Part shown: positions 12,844 through 27,035 of the stretch, in pieces | How positions within the stretch are numbered: the stretch's first letter is position 1 | Layout of the letters: each line of letters begins with the position of its first letter | Assembly (NCBI GenBank): GCA_003342895.1 | Contig: PTFA01000275.1 | Span: forward strand, 948,667-1,012,666 | From: Casuarius casuarius | Taxonomy: Eukaryota; Chordata; Aves; Casuariiformes; Casuariidae | Direction of reading: 5' to 3' | Length of the DNA stretch: 64,000 bases | Notes under the pieces: model-generated | What the model saw: the letters and a program-made list of their open reading frames with translations, nothing else | Database searches by the model: none | Told to the model about the DNA's origin: nothing | Program-made: the position numbers and the translations under genes

Positions 12844-15800
12844 NAATGCATAGTGACCTCTTGAACTGATCTATGGGCCTGTATGGAATATGCAGCTCAC
12901 TTTGCCTTACGCGATTTGGCAAAATGACCCTGAAAAGGAATGCAAAGCAGATTGTTTTTATGCTACAAAGACAAAATTGCCTAGGATAGAGGTAGCAATT
13001 TTTGCCCAGTTTAACTCAGTATCTTGGAATTCTGTCTTGGATTTCTCAAAGAATCCTTCTTTAAAGAATGTTTTCACCCTGAAGAAAGAGGTGTGCTTTC
13101 AAAGTAAGATAATAATGATGCATAAATTGCTTGCTTTGAAGCTTTGTTAAAAACTCTTTGAAGCTTAGGGCTAATCTGGATATAGGCACTACAGAGACAG
13201 ACAGAGTTGAGCAGACAAAATAAAAAACAGCTTTCAAGTTCTTCTGCTCATTCCTATGCACCACTGCACCTATTCCACATTTCTTAAGCAGTCTGTAACC
13301 TGTGTCAGTCTCCAAGAACAATGATGCTTCTGCAGGAGCTGATTCAGCAGAATGAGAACTAGCGAGAACAGCTCTGCAGTATTTAAAGTTGTGAATACAA
13401 AAAGCAAGCAAGGACCTGAACTAAACTTGTCTTTCCGAACTGCTTCACAGTGCAGAAATATTAGCAATCCTGGCTTCTCTTTTGCGCATACTATTAACAA
13501 TGAGCTGCATATAAACAATGTCAAATTTCAAACATTATAAAGCAAAATATTACAAGTGTCCTTAGCACTTCATTTTCATGCACAGCTGCTGTGAGAGTTC
13601 ATCTCAAAAGAAAATGGAATCTCTGTTTATAAGAGTACATGCTAATGAGAGGAGAGTTCTTTGATATTATTATTCTTAAAATGAAATTGGTTTCTACTTT
13701 ATACTTTATGTTGTCTACTTTATGTTAAAGGCTGGTGAAGTACTGTCATTTACACTATGGACTTGTAGTTAAATCCTCTCTGAATAGATCCAGGGTTCCT
13801 TTAGACTCATTTAGTACAAGCCACTTTCTGTGCCCAGGGCTAATATTCCCAGTGTTGCAGCAACAAGAAGACTTCTTATCCTAGAGGAGCATCACATCTG
13901 CTAGACATTCTACAAAAATATCTCTATGACAATTTACTGTATAAAATTATTATTTCTGTAGTGTTTATCCTTAAAGCAGAGTTATTTTATTCTATGAACC
14001 GTGAAGAACTGCGGAAAAAACAAAAGAATAGAAAGAAATTGGGCCCAGAGAGCTCAAATACGCAGTGGTCTGTGTTCAGGTGAGTGGCAGCACTGAGTTT
14101 AAACGTACAAATGAAGTGTCCTGGCACACATTCACATGCCCTCTTTATTGGGCCTTGTCACTTCCCTGCAGCTGTCAACTGATGCTTGATAGAAAAATAT
14201 AAAATCCACATGATGGATAATTATGTGCACTACTGTATTCATATGAGACAGTTCTTTTTGCCTTCACAGAGCTAGTGAGATGCTTGTGTCCTGGAGTATG
14301 GGACTGTCTTTTGCACATCTCCCTAATGCATCTACTACCATGCTTTTAAGTGTAATACATTCAAAAGGACAATAAAAGAAATAAGAATATATGCATTCCT
14401 TAAAATCCTTTTAGCACATTAGAGATGCAGTCAAAGCTGTGAGCAAAAACCTGTTACAGTCATTGTGTGTATGATTCATCTGACAAATGTAGATATTTAC
14501 AATACAGGCATCTAATGTGGGCTAGTTGTCTTAAACTTCCTTTATCGTGGGGACAGAAGAACAGTTTTCAGTAGGACGTGACTCATCTCATCCTAAAGTA
14601 AACATCTCAAACAGGTCATATAAGGCAGCACCAAGAAGTTCATGTATATTTTTTCTCTATTAACTACAAAGGAATTTTAAGGTGACCAGCTCAGATGCTG
14701 GCATTTTCACTGCAGGCATCTTAAGTTGTGTAGGATGGATCTTTCTTTGGAAGTCTGTCCATGGATGTCAGTGAATGTAAAATGAGTAATTATGGAAAAT
14801 TAAGCATTAATTGTATTTCTATTACATTTAATTGATATACCTTTAGGGCATTTACTATTAGAACTGTGTTTTATTGAAATTAATTATCAAACAGCAATAT
14901 TTTCTAAAATAACTGAGCCCAGTATGTTTAGGTGAGGGCTGCTTTCTCTCCTTTCCATACTGTTTCTGATTCTTTCAACAGCTAACAATAGTTTCTTATG
15001 TATATGATTGCAGGGGTTGTTTCAGTAGTCTCCCTGTCATTGTCTGCATTTAAACTGACTAGACCTTTTAATAAATATTACTTTTAAAAAAGTAAACTCA
15101 CAACAGAAATAGACCTTTGAAAACCAATGCTCTACCTAGGGGATAAGTACTTATGCATCCACATTTTACTGTTTTGCTTCGTAGGAAGACAGATTGCTAT
15201 ATTTAAAGAAATGCTGTGGGAAGGACAATGCTCATATGCATATGACAGTAAGATTTGAATCACTCATTTTCAAGTACTCTTGATGATTAGTTGGAACTAA
15301 TCAAAATGATGCTGATGGCTCTCTCAGAAGACATTGGCTGCATTTAAATTCCCAGGTGGATTGTACTTTGCTTAATATTATAAAAAATAGGAACAGAACA
15401 CACCTGCAATTTCATCCAATCTACCTTCAGCCAACACACTGCACTTAAATTCACAGGCTGGCACTTTCTCACAGATTTATCCCCTACTAATGCTCTCCTA
15501 GGGAAGATGGGGGTGATACAGAAACTGTGCAGCCATGAAATCATAGTGTACAGTGAGGGAGAACCTTCCACGCGATCTCGTGGAGAGCTGTGGTGTCCTC
15601 ACCTGCTGCACACTACATCTTCTCTCCTGTTGTACACACCCAGTCACTGTGAAAAGCAGCTCAGCCTGCCACTGAGCTGCATCTAATGTGCTACGAGGAG
15701 AAAGTGGGGAAGTAGAAGATAGGTGTAACTTGGGGAAAAAGGAGGGCTAATGCTTTGTATTAATTATACCTCTTGTAATTACCTTTATGGTAAATCTGTG

Positions 15801-18800
15801 GCACCAAGCATGGGAGTTTTCCTGGAGAAGCTATCATGACTTCTTCATTCTCAGAATGGTTTCACCTCAGACTTGACTGAGGACCTCATTTTGCCAAAAG
15901 GAGATGATGAACCACAGTTATAACTGTTACCTTACTCTGTAAGCAAAAGACCATGTAGCTATGCAAGACAAGAAAGTAATAAAAAGCATTGTAGATATAT
16001 TGACAGAAGTTACTCTAAAACCTTAATTGGCTTTGTTTATTGGTTAACAAAAATAAAATAGGGATTTTTTTTAGCTTAAGAAGACCATTTAAGTTGCTTA
16101 CTAGAACTGTTCTTGGTTCTTGATTAAAAAGATGATGATGAAGTACTAAGTCAAAATTGCTATTAATAACATGGCATGTTAATACATAACTAAGGTACAA
16201 ACATAGCAAATTAATAAGTATTGATGCCGATTTTGATTTTTTTGAGAGTATAAAAAAAAAATTAGATCTTTATGTATTAGCTGCCTTCTTTACAAAATTT
16301 TCATGTAAACTTGGTAAAATAACGTATAAAAGAAATGTTGAAAAGGAGGCTTCTGGAAGCTTTTTCCAGAATAATATTTTTTAGAACCAGCCTACTCTGA
16401 TTTTGTTAGGCCACATTAACAAAGCAAGATAAATGTTTGCTTGAATTTAACAACAGAAAAAAAAAAAAAAAAAAAAAAAAAGAACCACTGTTGTGTTGAC
16501 CACTGTTGAAATCCATTGCTTTTTTTAACAATTTTAGTTTGACTGCTTAGAAGTTCACTGAGAAAATCAAGACTTTTAAAATAGATTTATTTATGCTCAG
16601 TGTACTCTGAGGGGTTGATATTACAGAGATATGGTATGGCCAAACCCTTTCCTCACTCTGTATACCATCTCCATTCAGGGCTGCTTAATGTGCATTTAAG
16701 ACTCATCAGAAAAGCATTATCTCTGACACCTAAGTGACTTATTCCAAATTGCGAGTGACGCCACAATTGTCTAAGAAAGAGCTTGGCCCCAGTGAAGCCT
16801 GGCAGCACCGTACAAAGGGTGCTATCCCATAGTTGCAAGCCGGGAACTAGAAACAACTGTTCTCCATATTCCTCTTTCAGAAACTCTTGCACTGAATGAT
16901 GCATGAAACTTACTGCTTGATGCAATGTAGCTCAGCATGTGAAGATAGTCAGAAAAAAAAAAAAAATCTGTTAAGAAGACAGTGCAGGCTGCTGGGCTAG
17001 CAATTATTTATGCAATTCTATATTAATCTACTTGAGTTCATGAGTTAACTTCCAATGGATTAATTGCATATGACTAGATGCATTAAAGACTAAGGTTAAA
17101 ATCAGCATTCTTTTCTGGTTGTGAAATTGTACTTGTTAATATAAGGCCTCACTTTGACTACAGATTTTTGTACACATAATATATTAACTTAAATGAACAT
17201 ATTCTTTGTTGTCTTTCCAGGAGATTCCTGGGGAAATTTTAGGAGTCCAGACGAAGTATGCTACCTAACACTAATTCTGATCAGTTCACAAGGTGTGAAT
17301 ATATGGAAAGATTTTCAATTTTTATTTTGAGTAAGATCAGTGCATTTTTAACTTTTTTTTCTTTTATTAAGTTTTGTTAACTTTGATATAAAAGTTTTAA
17401 TAGCTTTTGAGGTAAATGTAGTAAATGTAAGAACCTGTTGTAAATTAATCTTGCCTCATTTTGGATGCCTAAATAGTTCTATTATTTCATATGAATTTAT
17501 GCAATTATATATAAGAATTTATTGCATTCATCAATTTTAGATGTTCTATGGTATCAAAATGGAACAGGCAGACACAACATAGGAATTAAAATTTACCTCA
17601 CCTTTCTGGAGCAGATGAGTAAGGGCAGCTGGAGTTGCCTAGACTGTCTAAATAGGCGTAGTTGCCATGTTCAGGCTCCTGAATAGCTCTCAGGTATCTA
17701 TAATGTAGATATCTTAATTAGAGATAGTTGAACTAGGCTCCCTTTACATCAAATGGAGAAAAACAGTTTTGTTTTGGCTTTTTTTTTCAGGATATGACCC
17801 ATATGTCCTATTTCAGTTAGGTACTTTAATTTAATCTTCTGTCTGATGTAGAAAGGAGTCTAGACAAGTAAGACAGATAGAAGAATCTACTTTCAATCAT
17901 ATAGGTCTTCAGCCTTCTTTCCATAACCCCAAATTACATCATGTAATGTGGGTTGGTCTGAAGATCCTTGAGCTAGTATTGACCAGATTAGCTCCTGAAA
18001 AGCTAAACGTTATGAAAGTGGTTCAGCCTGTTGAGGTAATTAGCCTTGAACTTCTTTTGCTTTAGACAATTGAAACAGTTATCATGATACAGGGTTAATA
18101 TTTTTATGTAGATTGCACATAGCTGTTTTAGCTATTTGATCCAATGCTTCAGGTAAAGCTTCCAAGCCTAAGCTTGGACAAACAAAAACAAACAAAAACA
18201 AAAAAACAAAACAAAACTAGAATTTAGACCTTTTGCATCATTAGTATTTTCTATTAACTGGGTTATACAACCCCTTTTTCAGTATTGTGACTGTTATGAT
18301 TTTCACTTTTAGATGCTCAACTGTCTCCCAGCATGTTGGGAACTTAGATATCTTAGGTGCATAATTTAGTATTCCTATTATACTTATAGACCTAGATGCC
18401 TATGCTGTAGATACTGTAGATCTAATCCCTACAATGTTTAAGTCTCTCTTTAGAATTATCCCTACATGTAGTAATATTTGCTTTTTGAAGATGATATTTG
18501 GGGAAAAAGGGGGCCTGATAGCTTTTGTGTTTATGGAGAGAAGATAAAGTTTTCTGTAGCATGGATTTTGATAGAATATGTATTATACACATGGAAATAA
18601 AAGATGCCTTTTTCATCATCGGGTTTTATGCCTTCCATTGGCCAAATCAGATAATCTTTTTCATTTGGAAGCTTCTCCTTTCACAGATAGTTTTTACATT
18701 TCTAGAATTGTTCATGTTAATAATTCTTAATTGTTCATAATCTAACATTAACCCTACGGAGGATGAAAATTACTATAAGCATAAGTTTATACATCATGGA

Positions 18801-19899
18801 AGAGCATAAAGCAGACATAAGATAGCTTGAGATAATCTTATTTTTAAACTGAGACAAAAGATTCACAGAGTTTGAGTCTCAGGTGATCTTACTAGGGAAG
18901 TGATAAAACTCAGAAACATTTTAGTTACTATGTAAGTCAAATGGCATGCTAGAACTGTCTGATTCAACAGACTAATTATTATTTTGAGAGATTTATAAAT
19001 TCTGCTAGTATCCATACCAAAGTCTCCATGAAAATCATTATTTTCTCCTTCAGAGCATAAGCATAAGCATATAGTTGGCTCATGACAGTTTATAATTAAG
19101 ATCATTTAGTTTTCCAGTTCTGGTCCTAAATATTGAGTGAAACATGTAGATGATCTATAAGCTATTAACTAAAGTAGATTTTAATAAAACTGAAGTACCT
19201 ACTTTTCAACTATCTCTTACAGATAAAGCATTTGATTAAAAGACAAATTTCCGATTATATGGAAGTTAAAGTCGATTCAGAATTGCAAGTTTCTAGATTT
19301 ATTTCCCAGCTCATACATGGACTTTATGACTTGAACAGTCACAAAGAATTTCTTCTATCATTAGTTCTATGCCTGCAAAATGAAGGCAATTGTATTTGGT
19401 TCTCCTTTCTACTTGTTTTTTTCTCTCACATCTCTTTAGGACTACAAATTGTTAACAGTTATGCATGAGATCAACCTCATTAATTGTGCAGGAATTACAA
19501 ATAGTTTTGTAATTAAGATAATTTGTAAGCATTTCCAGGATTGGGGGCTTAAATTATTAAGCCTTTGGGGATAATTGCTGCTTTCTGTGCCTGTGGGCTG
19601 CCAAGTACGTTGGAACCTTGATCTTGCCTGAGGCTTCTAGGCAATATTTAATACAGATAAAAATCATTATGCTGATATGTACACCAATCAGCATTCACTT
19701 TCCAGGAAAAAAAAATGCTTTATAAGTCTGACATTAGCACAAATGGGACAATACCAATCGTCTTTACTTGATGTGTCTTGATTTAAAGATTAGCCTCTTG
19801 CATTTGGATGTGTTGGAGACAACTTTATCACTGTTCTGTGCAGACACAAAGCTAAATACATTAATACAGCCTTAGACCATCAAAAAAATGTAAATATTA
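11870..19899. other. AT-rich non-coding stretch with homopolymer runs
   Basis: No gene is recognised. A T run at 12817-12843 ends in an ambiguous base at 12844, probably a sequencing limit of the homopolymer. A 25-base A run lies at 16457-16481 with the 10-mer ACCACTGTTG twice just after it, at about 16484 and 16499. A-rich CAAA/CAAAAA repeats lie at 18177-18218. The minus-strand 90-codon frame at 16653-16925 resembles nothing I know. Confidence 0.6.
16457..16481 (+). repeat. poly(A) run, 25 bases
   Basis: This is an uninterrupted A tract. It could be the tail of an old retrocopy on the plus strand, but I could not identify a body upstream or a convincing flanking duplication. It is equally consistent with slippage in AT-rich DNA. 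Confidence 0.8.
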
Positions 19900-21335
19900 T
19901 GGATCTAAATATTAAATATTTTGGACCATTTAAGAGACTTAGGATAAAGATGCACTTACTGAAGATAAAGTAATTCCACAAAAGGCAAATTCTTTTGCAT
20001 CAGTGGTAACTATAGAAGTCAGGAGATACACCCACCAGAACAACTTCTAAAGATGTAGAGTTTCAGTAGCTGTCATACAAAACAGGCAGAACAAACTGAC
20101 AAACTGAGCAATTCGAAATCACCAAGACCAGGTGAAGCTGGAAGCTGTAAAGAAGACAGTGCTAAACTGACTGGCAAATGATCTTTTTTTTTTTTTTTTT
20201 TAAACAACAGTGGTACCAGAGTGTTCAAGGTGTTAAAAAGTGCTCAAAAGGTTGCCAGGATAATTTTGAAATATCAGACAGATACATTTGATTTTCATAT
20301 GAAGCATATAGGTAAAAACTATAAAACAGGATAGATTTAGTTGACACATTTACAGTTATGTTGTATTGGAGAAGAATAGCATTACCTTGGTAAAAAGAAG
20401 GCTTTTTCTTAGTTTCATAGTGGAGGAAAATTATCAATGAACCTGTATCTATCTATCAAACATACTCATAAACTCTTAGGGGGTTAATCATGAGGTGGCA
20501 AAATATACAGGTATTAACTGACACAATGAAACCTAAAGCAGATTGCACAGACATGTAGATGATCTCAAAACACTGGACATTAGCATATGATATCAAATCT
20601 GAGTACAAAGTAACCTGTATGGGAGGGACTGGAAGCATTTTAATGACAAAGAAACAGTAGCATGCCCCTGAATTAGTTATTAATATTCAGAAAAAAAGTT
20701 TGAAGTCAATAAGGATCATCAATGCCAAGCGCTGCTAAAAAAAGTAAAGACAACATAAGGAGTTATTAAGAAAAGCCATAGAGAGCGGAACAGGAAATAT
20801 CATAATGTGTTTACATCAATCAGTCTGTATCCACATCTTGCCATTTCTGATCATCCCATTGTAACGAGAATAGGAAGAAAACGCATAAAGAAGGAGAAAA
20901 CAGGCTCAGGGATATGAAATGGCTTCCACACTAGGAGAAACAGAACAGATTGGAATTCCTCAGTTTGGAATATACATTAGGGAGAGGCATGATACATAGG
21001 ATATTGAATCATGAATTGTGTTGAGAAGCTAAAAAGGAAATATTTTTTCACTATTTCATCTGCAAAATTCAGGAACGCCTAACTTAACTAATGGTGAAAT
21101 TGTTGGGCAAAAAGAAACGCAAAAGGAAGTACTTTTAACATATTACATAACATATAGTGGGAGTTAATTTTGCCAAAGGATGCTATGGAAAATAAAAAGA
21201 TAAACGTATTCAAAAAGGCATTAGACAAATTTGTCACATATGCCTCATCAGGGTTTTAAAAAATGTTTCAGAAGTAACTTCTAACCCTGGAAGTCATTAA
21301 ATGCTGATTAAGTAGCTAGTAATGACCATATGAAA
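19900..21335 (+). mobile_element. ancient CR1/L3-type LINE copy, heavily decayed
   Basis: The order of blocks follows the 3' half of old amniote CR1/L3 LINEs. A CACCAAGACCAGGTG-like block lies near 20120 and corresponds to the SPGPDG region of reverse transcriptase. It is followed by a TTAAAAAGTGCTC block near 20235 and an ORF2 C-terminal stretch at about 20690-21010. The tail block around 21170-21240, with TTCAAAAAGGCATTAGACAAA, matches the common 3' segment of these elements. Divergence is high, no frame is open for long, and an 18-base T run at 20184-20201 interrupts it. Both borders are approximate. It is clearly older than the other two CR1 copies in this window. Confidence 0.65.
20184..20201 (+). 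repeat. T18 run inside the old LINE
   Basis: Eighteen consecutive T bases interrupt the old CR1/L3 copy between its SPGPDG-like and KGA-like blocks. It may be slippage, or the antisense poly(A) tail of a small insertion whose body I cannot see. Confidence 0.85.
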
Positions 21336-21897
21336 CAGGATGCAGGGCTATCTGGCTTTTGACCCGACACATTACGGCTGGTTTTATGCTACTTATACTG
21401 TGCAAAAACCTACATCTATCTTGAGAGTAAATACTCCTAAAGTTATATCCACAGTGCTTTGAATTAAAATAGATTGGGTGCTTCATTTTCTTTAATACTA
21501 CATGACTATTTCTATAAAAAACACCCATTTGTCTTAAGGCATTCCTAACACAACTATCAACAGCTAAATATTCAAAACAAAACAGCTACATTTTGACTGC
21601 ATGACTCCCATTGAAATCAATTAGTCTCCTTGAAGGCTGGTGTTGAAAATTGTTGTGAAATAAAAGAATTAAGACAGAAGAAAGGGTGTGAAAAATTTTT
21701 TTTCTATGTTTATTTTTCTTCAGAAAATTGTTTTGGCTTCAGAAGTCCTACTCTGTTCTAAAGCATGTATGTTGTGCTTCTAGAGATATAGGAGAGTACT
21801 GACTCAAAATGTCACTGACTATCCAAGTAGCTGCCCATCGTCATTATGATAAGAAGTGAGATGCTCTGAAACACCTTAAGAAGCTTAGGTATTCATC

Positions 21898-21943
21898 AAA
21901 AAAACAAAAACAAAAACAAAAACAAAAACAAAAACAAAAAAAC
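21898..21943 (+). repeat. (CAAAAA)n microsatellite
   Basis: C bases fall at 21905, 21911, 21917, 21923, 21929 and 21935, a perfect period of six. The last unit is longer and ends at 21943. The strict register implies fairly recent slippage growth. Confidence 0.9.
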
Positions 21944-22568
21944 CCTTAAAAAATTATGCTTTATTAAGGATATTAGGTTTAAAACAAAGAAAACGTTTTT
22001 CAAATCACTGAATTTTTACATTTTAGTTTTCACTTAAATTAATGCAGTTGAGATATATACATGTTAATTTTAAAGAGATGAGTCCCTTTTGGAAAAAACA
22101 AAACGGCATCTCAGATCATATCTCATGTTTTACTCATCCATTTCCTATGTGCAGGGTGGGTTTTGGAAGGAGAGAGGAAATCACTGGTCTGAAAGCCATA
22201 TTGTATGCATAACACAAGGAACGAAGTCACAAGTAGTGGAATAATAGTGGTATCATTCAGTTTTCAAATTCTAGGCCATGTTTGGCTCTGGTTGATAAGC
22301 GTGAAGAACAAATATATCTCATTGAAAATAATTGATTCCACCTTGATTTATTTTAATTACTTTTTTCCTCAAATCATTTTGACAAGTCAAACTTTGGTTT
22401 TGATTTTAAGTATTGTTTTGTAAAATGTTACACAAAAGCCTAGCAATATAACACAATTTGAAGATACATATATATATTTTTTTTCCTTTAACAGGGCAGC
22501 TTCATTCATGTCTGAACCCAGACATTTTGGAATCATTGAAACTTTACTTTGTCAGCTTTTTTCTAAAG

Positions 22569-22614
22569 TAAAAAACAAAAAAACAAAAAAACAAAAAAAA
22601 AACAGACAAAAAAA
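22569..22614 (+). repeat. A-rich CAAAAAAA-type simple repeat
   Basis: A runs of five to ten bases are separated by single C bases. It is irregular compared with the period-six repeat 670 bases upstream. Confidence 0.8.
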
Positions 22615-25124
22615 GTCCTTTCTGAGCAATGCACATCAAGTTTTCTGGAACTGGATGTTCTCACAGAACTTTAATCAGCCGGTCACCTCTCCAACCAAAT
22701 CTATTTTTATCCTCACTTCACCCACCTGATTCCACAGACTCTACAAATAGCACAGTATCCAGAATTCAAAAATCAGTAAGTGCTTGGAAACAACTGCTGA
22801 GGAAGATTATCTCTAAAGGAAGTAGTGAAGTCACGCACAACAAGGTGTGGAAAGACACCTTGCTCTATTTCCCCAAGAGCTGATAAGTGTAGAAGGGGAA
22901 TTCTGCACTGCCATTTGTCTATATGGATGTCCTGCCTTTCATTATACAGGAACACTCATGGCAGCGAAAAGAAAGATCTTCCTATTAACTGTATTCCAAG
23001 TTAGAGTGTCATAAAAGTGATAGGAGAAAATCAAATAGAAAGCTACTGTTGTTATCTTAAGCAAAAGAAGCCTTTTAAAATTACAGTTTTAAATTTGCTT
23101 TAACTTTTCTATGTCAATGCATTATCAGGTATCCATAAATATCTTTAGTATATCTTCTTTTTTTCTTCCCAACAAATAAGACTTTTGTGTACAGCATGTA
23201 CACAATGTGTGCTATGTTTCTAGCATTAAAATTCTTCTTCAAATGTAATGGCTTATTCATTTTAAGAGTTTACAATACCTTTTTTTCTATAAAATACTTT
23301 TCATAAAATAAGGTGACTTCTGTGAGTGTGTGGACTCATCATCCTCAAGCTTACCTTCTTTGGGTGGCCATACGTGCTGGAATTTATATCTTCAAAATCA
23401 CTCTGATGATACAGGGTGTCTGCTCAGGAAGAAAGGATAAATATTTTCTCTTACAAGGCAAAAAAAATAAAAAAAAGTGGCTAGTGCTATTTCTATTTCC
23501 TGACTTGGAGAAATATAAATATTTCCGGGAGAATACAACTGAATCTAAAAATGGTTACTGCTGGCTTAACCCAGCATGTGTGTGTCATTTGCTTGTAGTC
23601 AATATCATGCCAGATCTTGGAGTCAGAGCTGCTTTCTGAGCTAGGAAAGATTTCCCTCTAAGGTCTTTTAAAAAGTATTATTGCATAAATTGTCAATGGG
23701 AGAAATATGAGGAAATGTTTGAAGCTAAAATTATATTTTAGTAGTTCAACCAGTTGAAACACCAGCTCATGTCGAAAATCTTTTTCTGGTTTCTTGTTCT
23801 TAAATTGTCCTTAAATACAGCAAGGACATCTTGGACACCAGCATTGTTCAACATATCATTGTTCATACGGTATCTCACTCAGAGAAGGAAACTACTGAGT
23901 AAGGAAAAATACCACTTTTCATGAGTCTACTTTACATTTCTGAAAACTAACACATACTTATGGAAATAACTTACTACATTCAATCATTCCACAAAGGAGT
24001 TTTAAAACAGGAAGACTACAAGTGCATTCCTGAGAAAATGAATTAATTAAAATGTCTTAGAAATTGTTATCAATTGCAGAAAATAATCTCTGTAATAAAA
24101 ACAATTATTTTACTGGCATTAACAACTTAAAATACCAATTTTATGTAACCACAAGAGCATTTTACATAAAGTTATGACTCTGAGACCAGATACACAGCTG
24201 TCCCATTCACTTTTTTTTCTTTTTTCTTTCCAATTTCTGAGCTTATAAGATAGCATTACTACTGTAGCCAGTCAGAGCTGTACTTTTCTTCCTTGAGAGT
24301 GCTTTTACATTATTCATACTTTAGCTTCATTAATAAAAGAACCATAGCTTTGTTTTGCTTTTGCCTTTGCTTTTTCTTCTCATAATTCAAAGACAACTTT
24401 TAGAATTATGAAATAAACTTCCAGAAGGATTGTGTGAACCAAGCTGAACTTTGGCATTCTAGAATAGGGCAAGTCACAGCTGAAACCTACAGTTCAAATC
24501 CAAGTAGCCCATATTATATTTAGAGAAGTAAAGTAGACAGAGTTTCAGCACTTTTTTATTCTCTTTGGACTATAACAAACAATCTGAGGAGAAAGTCAAG
24601 GTAAGCCTTGATCATGCTTTATATATTTTAAAGCTGATCAGAACAGCTATATTTTTAATATTTTATTTCTGAAATGAAAAAAAAGCAAAAAACCACACAC
24701 CAAGTGGAAATGGGGTGGGAGAAGGTATCTCTCACCTCCATTTTCCTAGCAGTTTGCTCTCAATGAGCCCTAGTGTACTTATTCTAAGCAGAATTCTATG
24801 GCAGAATTCACTTCTACCTATGGTAAGATCAAACAAGCTTAAAATACATTTTAACCTTGAAACCTGATGTTATTTCCTAGGTACCAGTTTTCTTTAAATA
24901 TATGAATGAAGGATAAAAAGAAAAGAACCATTAACATTGTTTATGATGATAACCTCTATGGTCCAACTTAAATTAGCTTTATTAAAAGTCATTCAAGCAA
25001 CTTCTGTAATTCCTTGCTAAAATGGAATAATTTGTCATAGAATTACACAGTTGGTGTACAAATGTATTTTATGTAAACAAATGTCAGAAACCAGCTGCAC
25101 TGGGTCACAGATGATTTTCTAGAT

Positions 25125-25444
25125 CAGTGATTCTCAACCATTCCAAGGTGGTGATCTATTAGCTGAACTGAATTGCTACTAGATTACATTTACTATGAAA
25201 GAAAAAATATATTGATAATAAGCTCAGTTAATTTTTCATGTATTTCAAGAAGCTGGCAGAGACTAGTTGAGCTTGAAGAATAAAATGGTAGGCAAAAGTT
25301 AGAGTTGGAGTTCTCTTTGTGTGCTTTTTGTTTTAGTTTGCCAAGTGTTTTCAAAGCTGTTTTTTTTGTTTTTTTGTTTTTTGTTTTTTTTTTTTTAAGT
25401 GATCCACTGCTGTCATTTTGTGATACAAGAGCTGAGAAATATTG
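25125..25444. mobile_element. hAT-like non-autonomous DNA transposon (MITE)
   Basis: A 320-base unit opens with CAGTGATTCTCAACC, a terminal typical of hAT elements such as Charlie relatives. It closes with CTGAGAAATATTG, whose reverse complement agrees at about 10 of 15 end positions. It is flanked by TTCTAGAT at 25117-25124 and TTCTAGAG at 25445-25452. These match at 7 of 8 bases, and 8 bp is the duplication length of the hAT superfamily. The interior is T-rich (25360-25396) and encodes nothing. It would have been moved in trans by a hAT transposase. The terminals have decayed, so it is old. Confidence 0.65.
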
Positions 25445-27035
25445 TTCTAGAGGTATAATGTTCATTATGAGTTTTTGGGCATTCCCTTAAAAATCTGCAG
25501 ATATTAGGGAAGCTGTGCCTGTGAGGAACATAAATATCTGTTTCTGCAGTATACAAAATCTCAAAGTTAATTTCACTAAAATAAAAACCATGTCTTTAGA
25601 CAAGGAGGGAGGACACTATGACATGTTCATAAATTTTGTATAACAGGGAACAGAGAAAGTAGAAGTCAAAAGACAGATGTAGGTATGAGAAATGAACTTT
25701 CTAGGGATCAGTTTCTTCCTAATCTCAAAGTTTATCTTACTCCAGTGAAAAGCACCAAACTCAGCCATCCACCTTTACGGACAAGTGCAGAGACTGTGGG
25801 CTGATTGCAGGAAATGTTTAAGGCATTGAAGCATTGAATGGTTTTGCGTATTTGTTTGTACAGCTAGGGTTCATAGCATTAAGACAGGTTTACCTTTCTG
25901 AGTGACCATTTCCAGGACTCCTTGACAGTTGTATCTGAGCAACTGTTGAATTGATGAATTAGGGTTTTCTGGGGATTACTTGTTTGCTTTATTGTTTCTT
26001 TTGCCCTTTCACACGCTGCTTCTTTCCCACAGTAATTAAATCATCTAAGACATTTGAGCTAATGGCTCAATAGATTAAATGAAGGGGTGATTTACACAGT
26101 GCATTATTTTTGATGCTTAATCAGGTCTAGAAATTGGTTTGGTTAAAGTCTGATTATCTTCAGACCACAAATAATGCTATAATCTGGAAAAAAACCTGAC
26201 ATATCTGAACATGTGCCAATTTTTCCACCTAAATTGGTCTATGCAAATGTGGTCTAATGAAATACATTGTTTTCTCATGACAAACCTGGTCTCATTCAGT
26301 ACACTATCGTGTCTAAATACAAACTACAGGGTTGTATTTAGGTTTTGCATTAGACTACTGCAGTCTCATGGGAGATAGACAATGGAGCTGAGTGGTTCAG
26401 AGAGTCATTCAGTACAGCTTGGAGAGTTTGATTTTGGGTGGATTTTCTATGGCCTCATGTGCACAGATTGTTTTTTTAATAAATTCATACGATCTATATC
26501 ATAAACTCTCATGGCTGTACAAGATCCTCTAGCATATTTCAAGCCTGCTCTCAAGAGAAGCACCTCATCAAAGGAGCTAGAGGAAACATTGTCTAACTTC
26601 AGACTTTTGCGTGGCACTCTGGCTTCCCTACAGAGTTGATGGAGAAAGACAGGCTGTTTCAACAGATGATACAAGACATCTAACGTAGGATACTTTTTCC
26701 AAATCCATGTAAGCAAGGTAAGGAATTGCATGCCTCAGGCTGCTAAACTTGAGGAAGTGAAAAGCTCCTTTTTCTCTTCTTTAGGCAGTACATACTACTA
26801 TTTACCGATATAAATAATCTTTGTAAAACCTTTATAAAATCTTTAAGAGAAAGTACCACCCTATAGATTTATACAATGTCTAGTTCAAATGAGATTTTTG
26901 ATGGAGCCTTCAAATAGTACTATAACACCAGCAGAGATAATGTTGTCAGTAGAGATAACTAGCCAGTAAACTCTCTGGAATGCTGCTCATCATCTGCAAA
27001 CACTAATTTTTAAAGTAATTGACTAGAACTATTTA

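Larger units (their letters stand above)
21336..25116. other. AT-rich non-coding stretch with A/C microsatellites
   Basis: I recognise no gene. It holds a period-6 CAAAAA repeat at 21898-21943 and a related irregular CAAAAAAA tract at 22569-22614. The block TGACTCCCATTGAAATCAAT near 21600 resembles a phrase frequent in old amniote repeats, but I cannot assign a family. Confidence 0.6.

Noticed and set aside
12817..12844. T run ending in an ambiguous base
   Set aside because: Most likely a homopolymer sequencing limit rather than a biological feature.
16653..16925. Minus-strand 90-codon frame in a slightly GC-richer patch
   Set aside because: No family resemblance, no conserved motif, no flanking gene structure.
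26447..26731. Minus-strand 94-codon frame
   Set aside because: It has plausible composition but no recognisable motif and no partner exon. Frames of this length are expected by chance in 64 kb.
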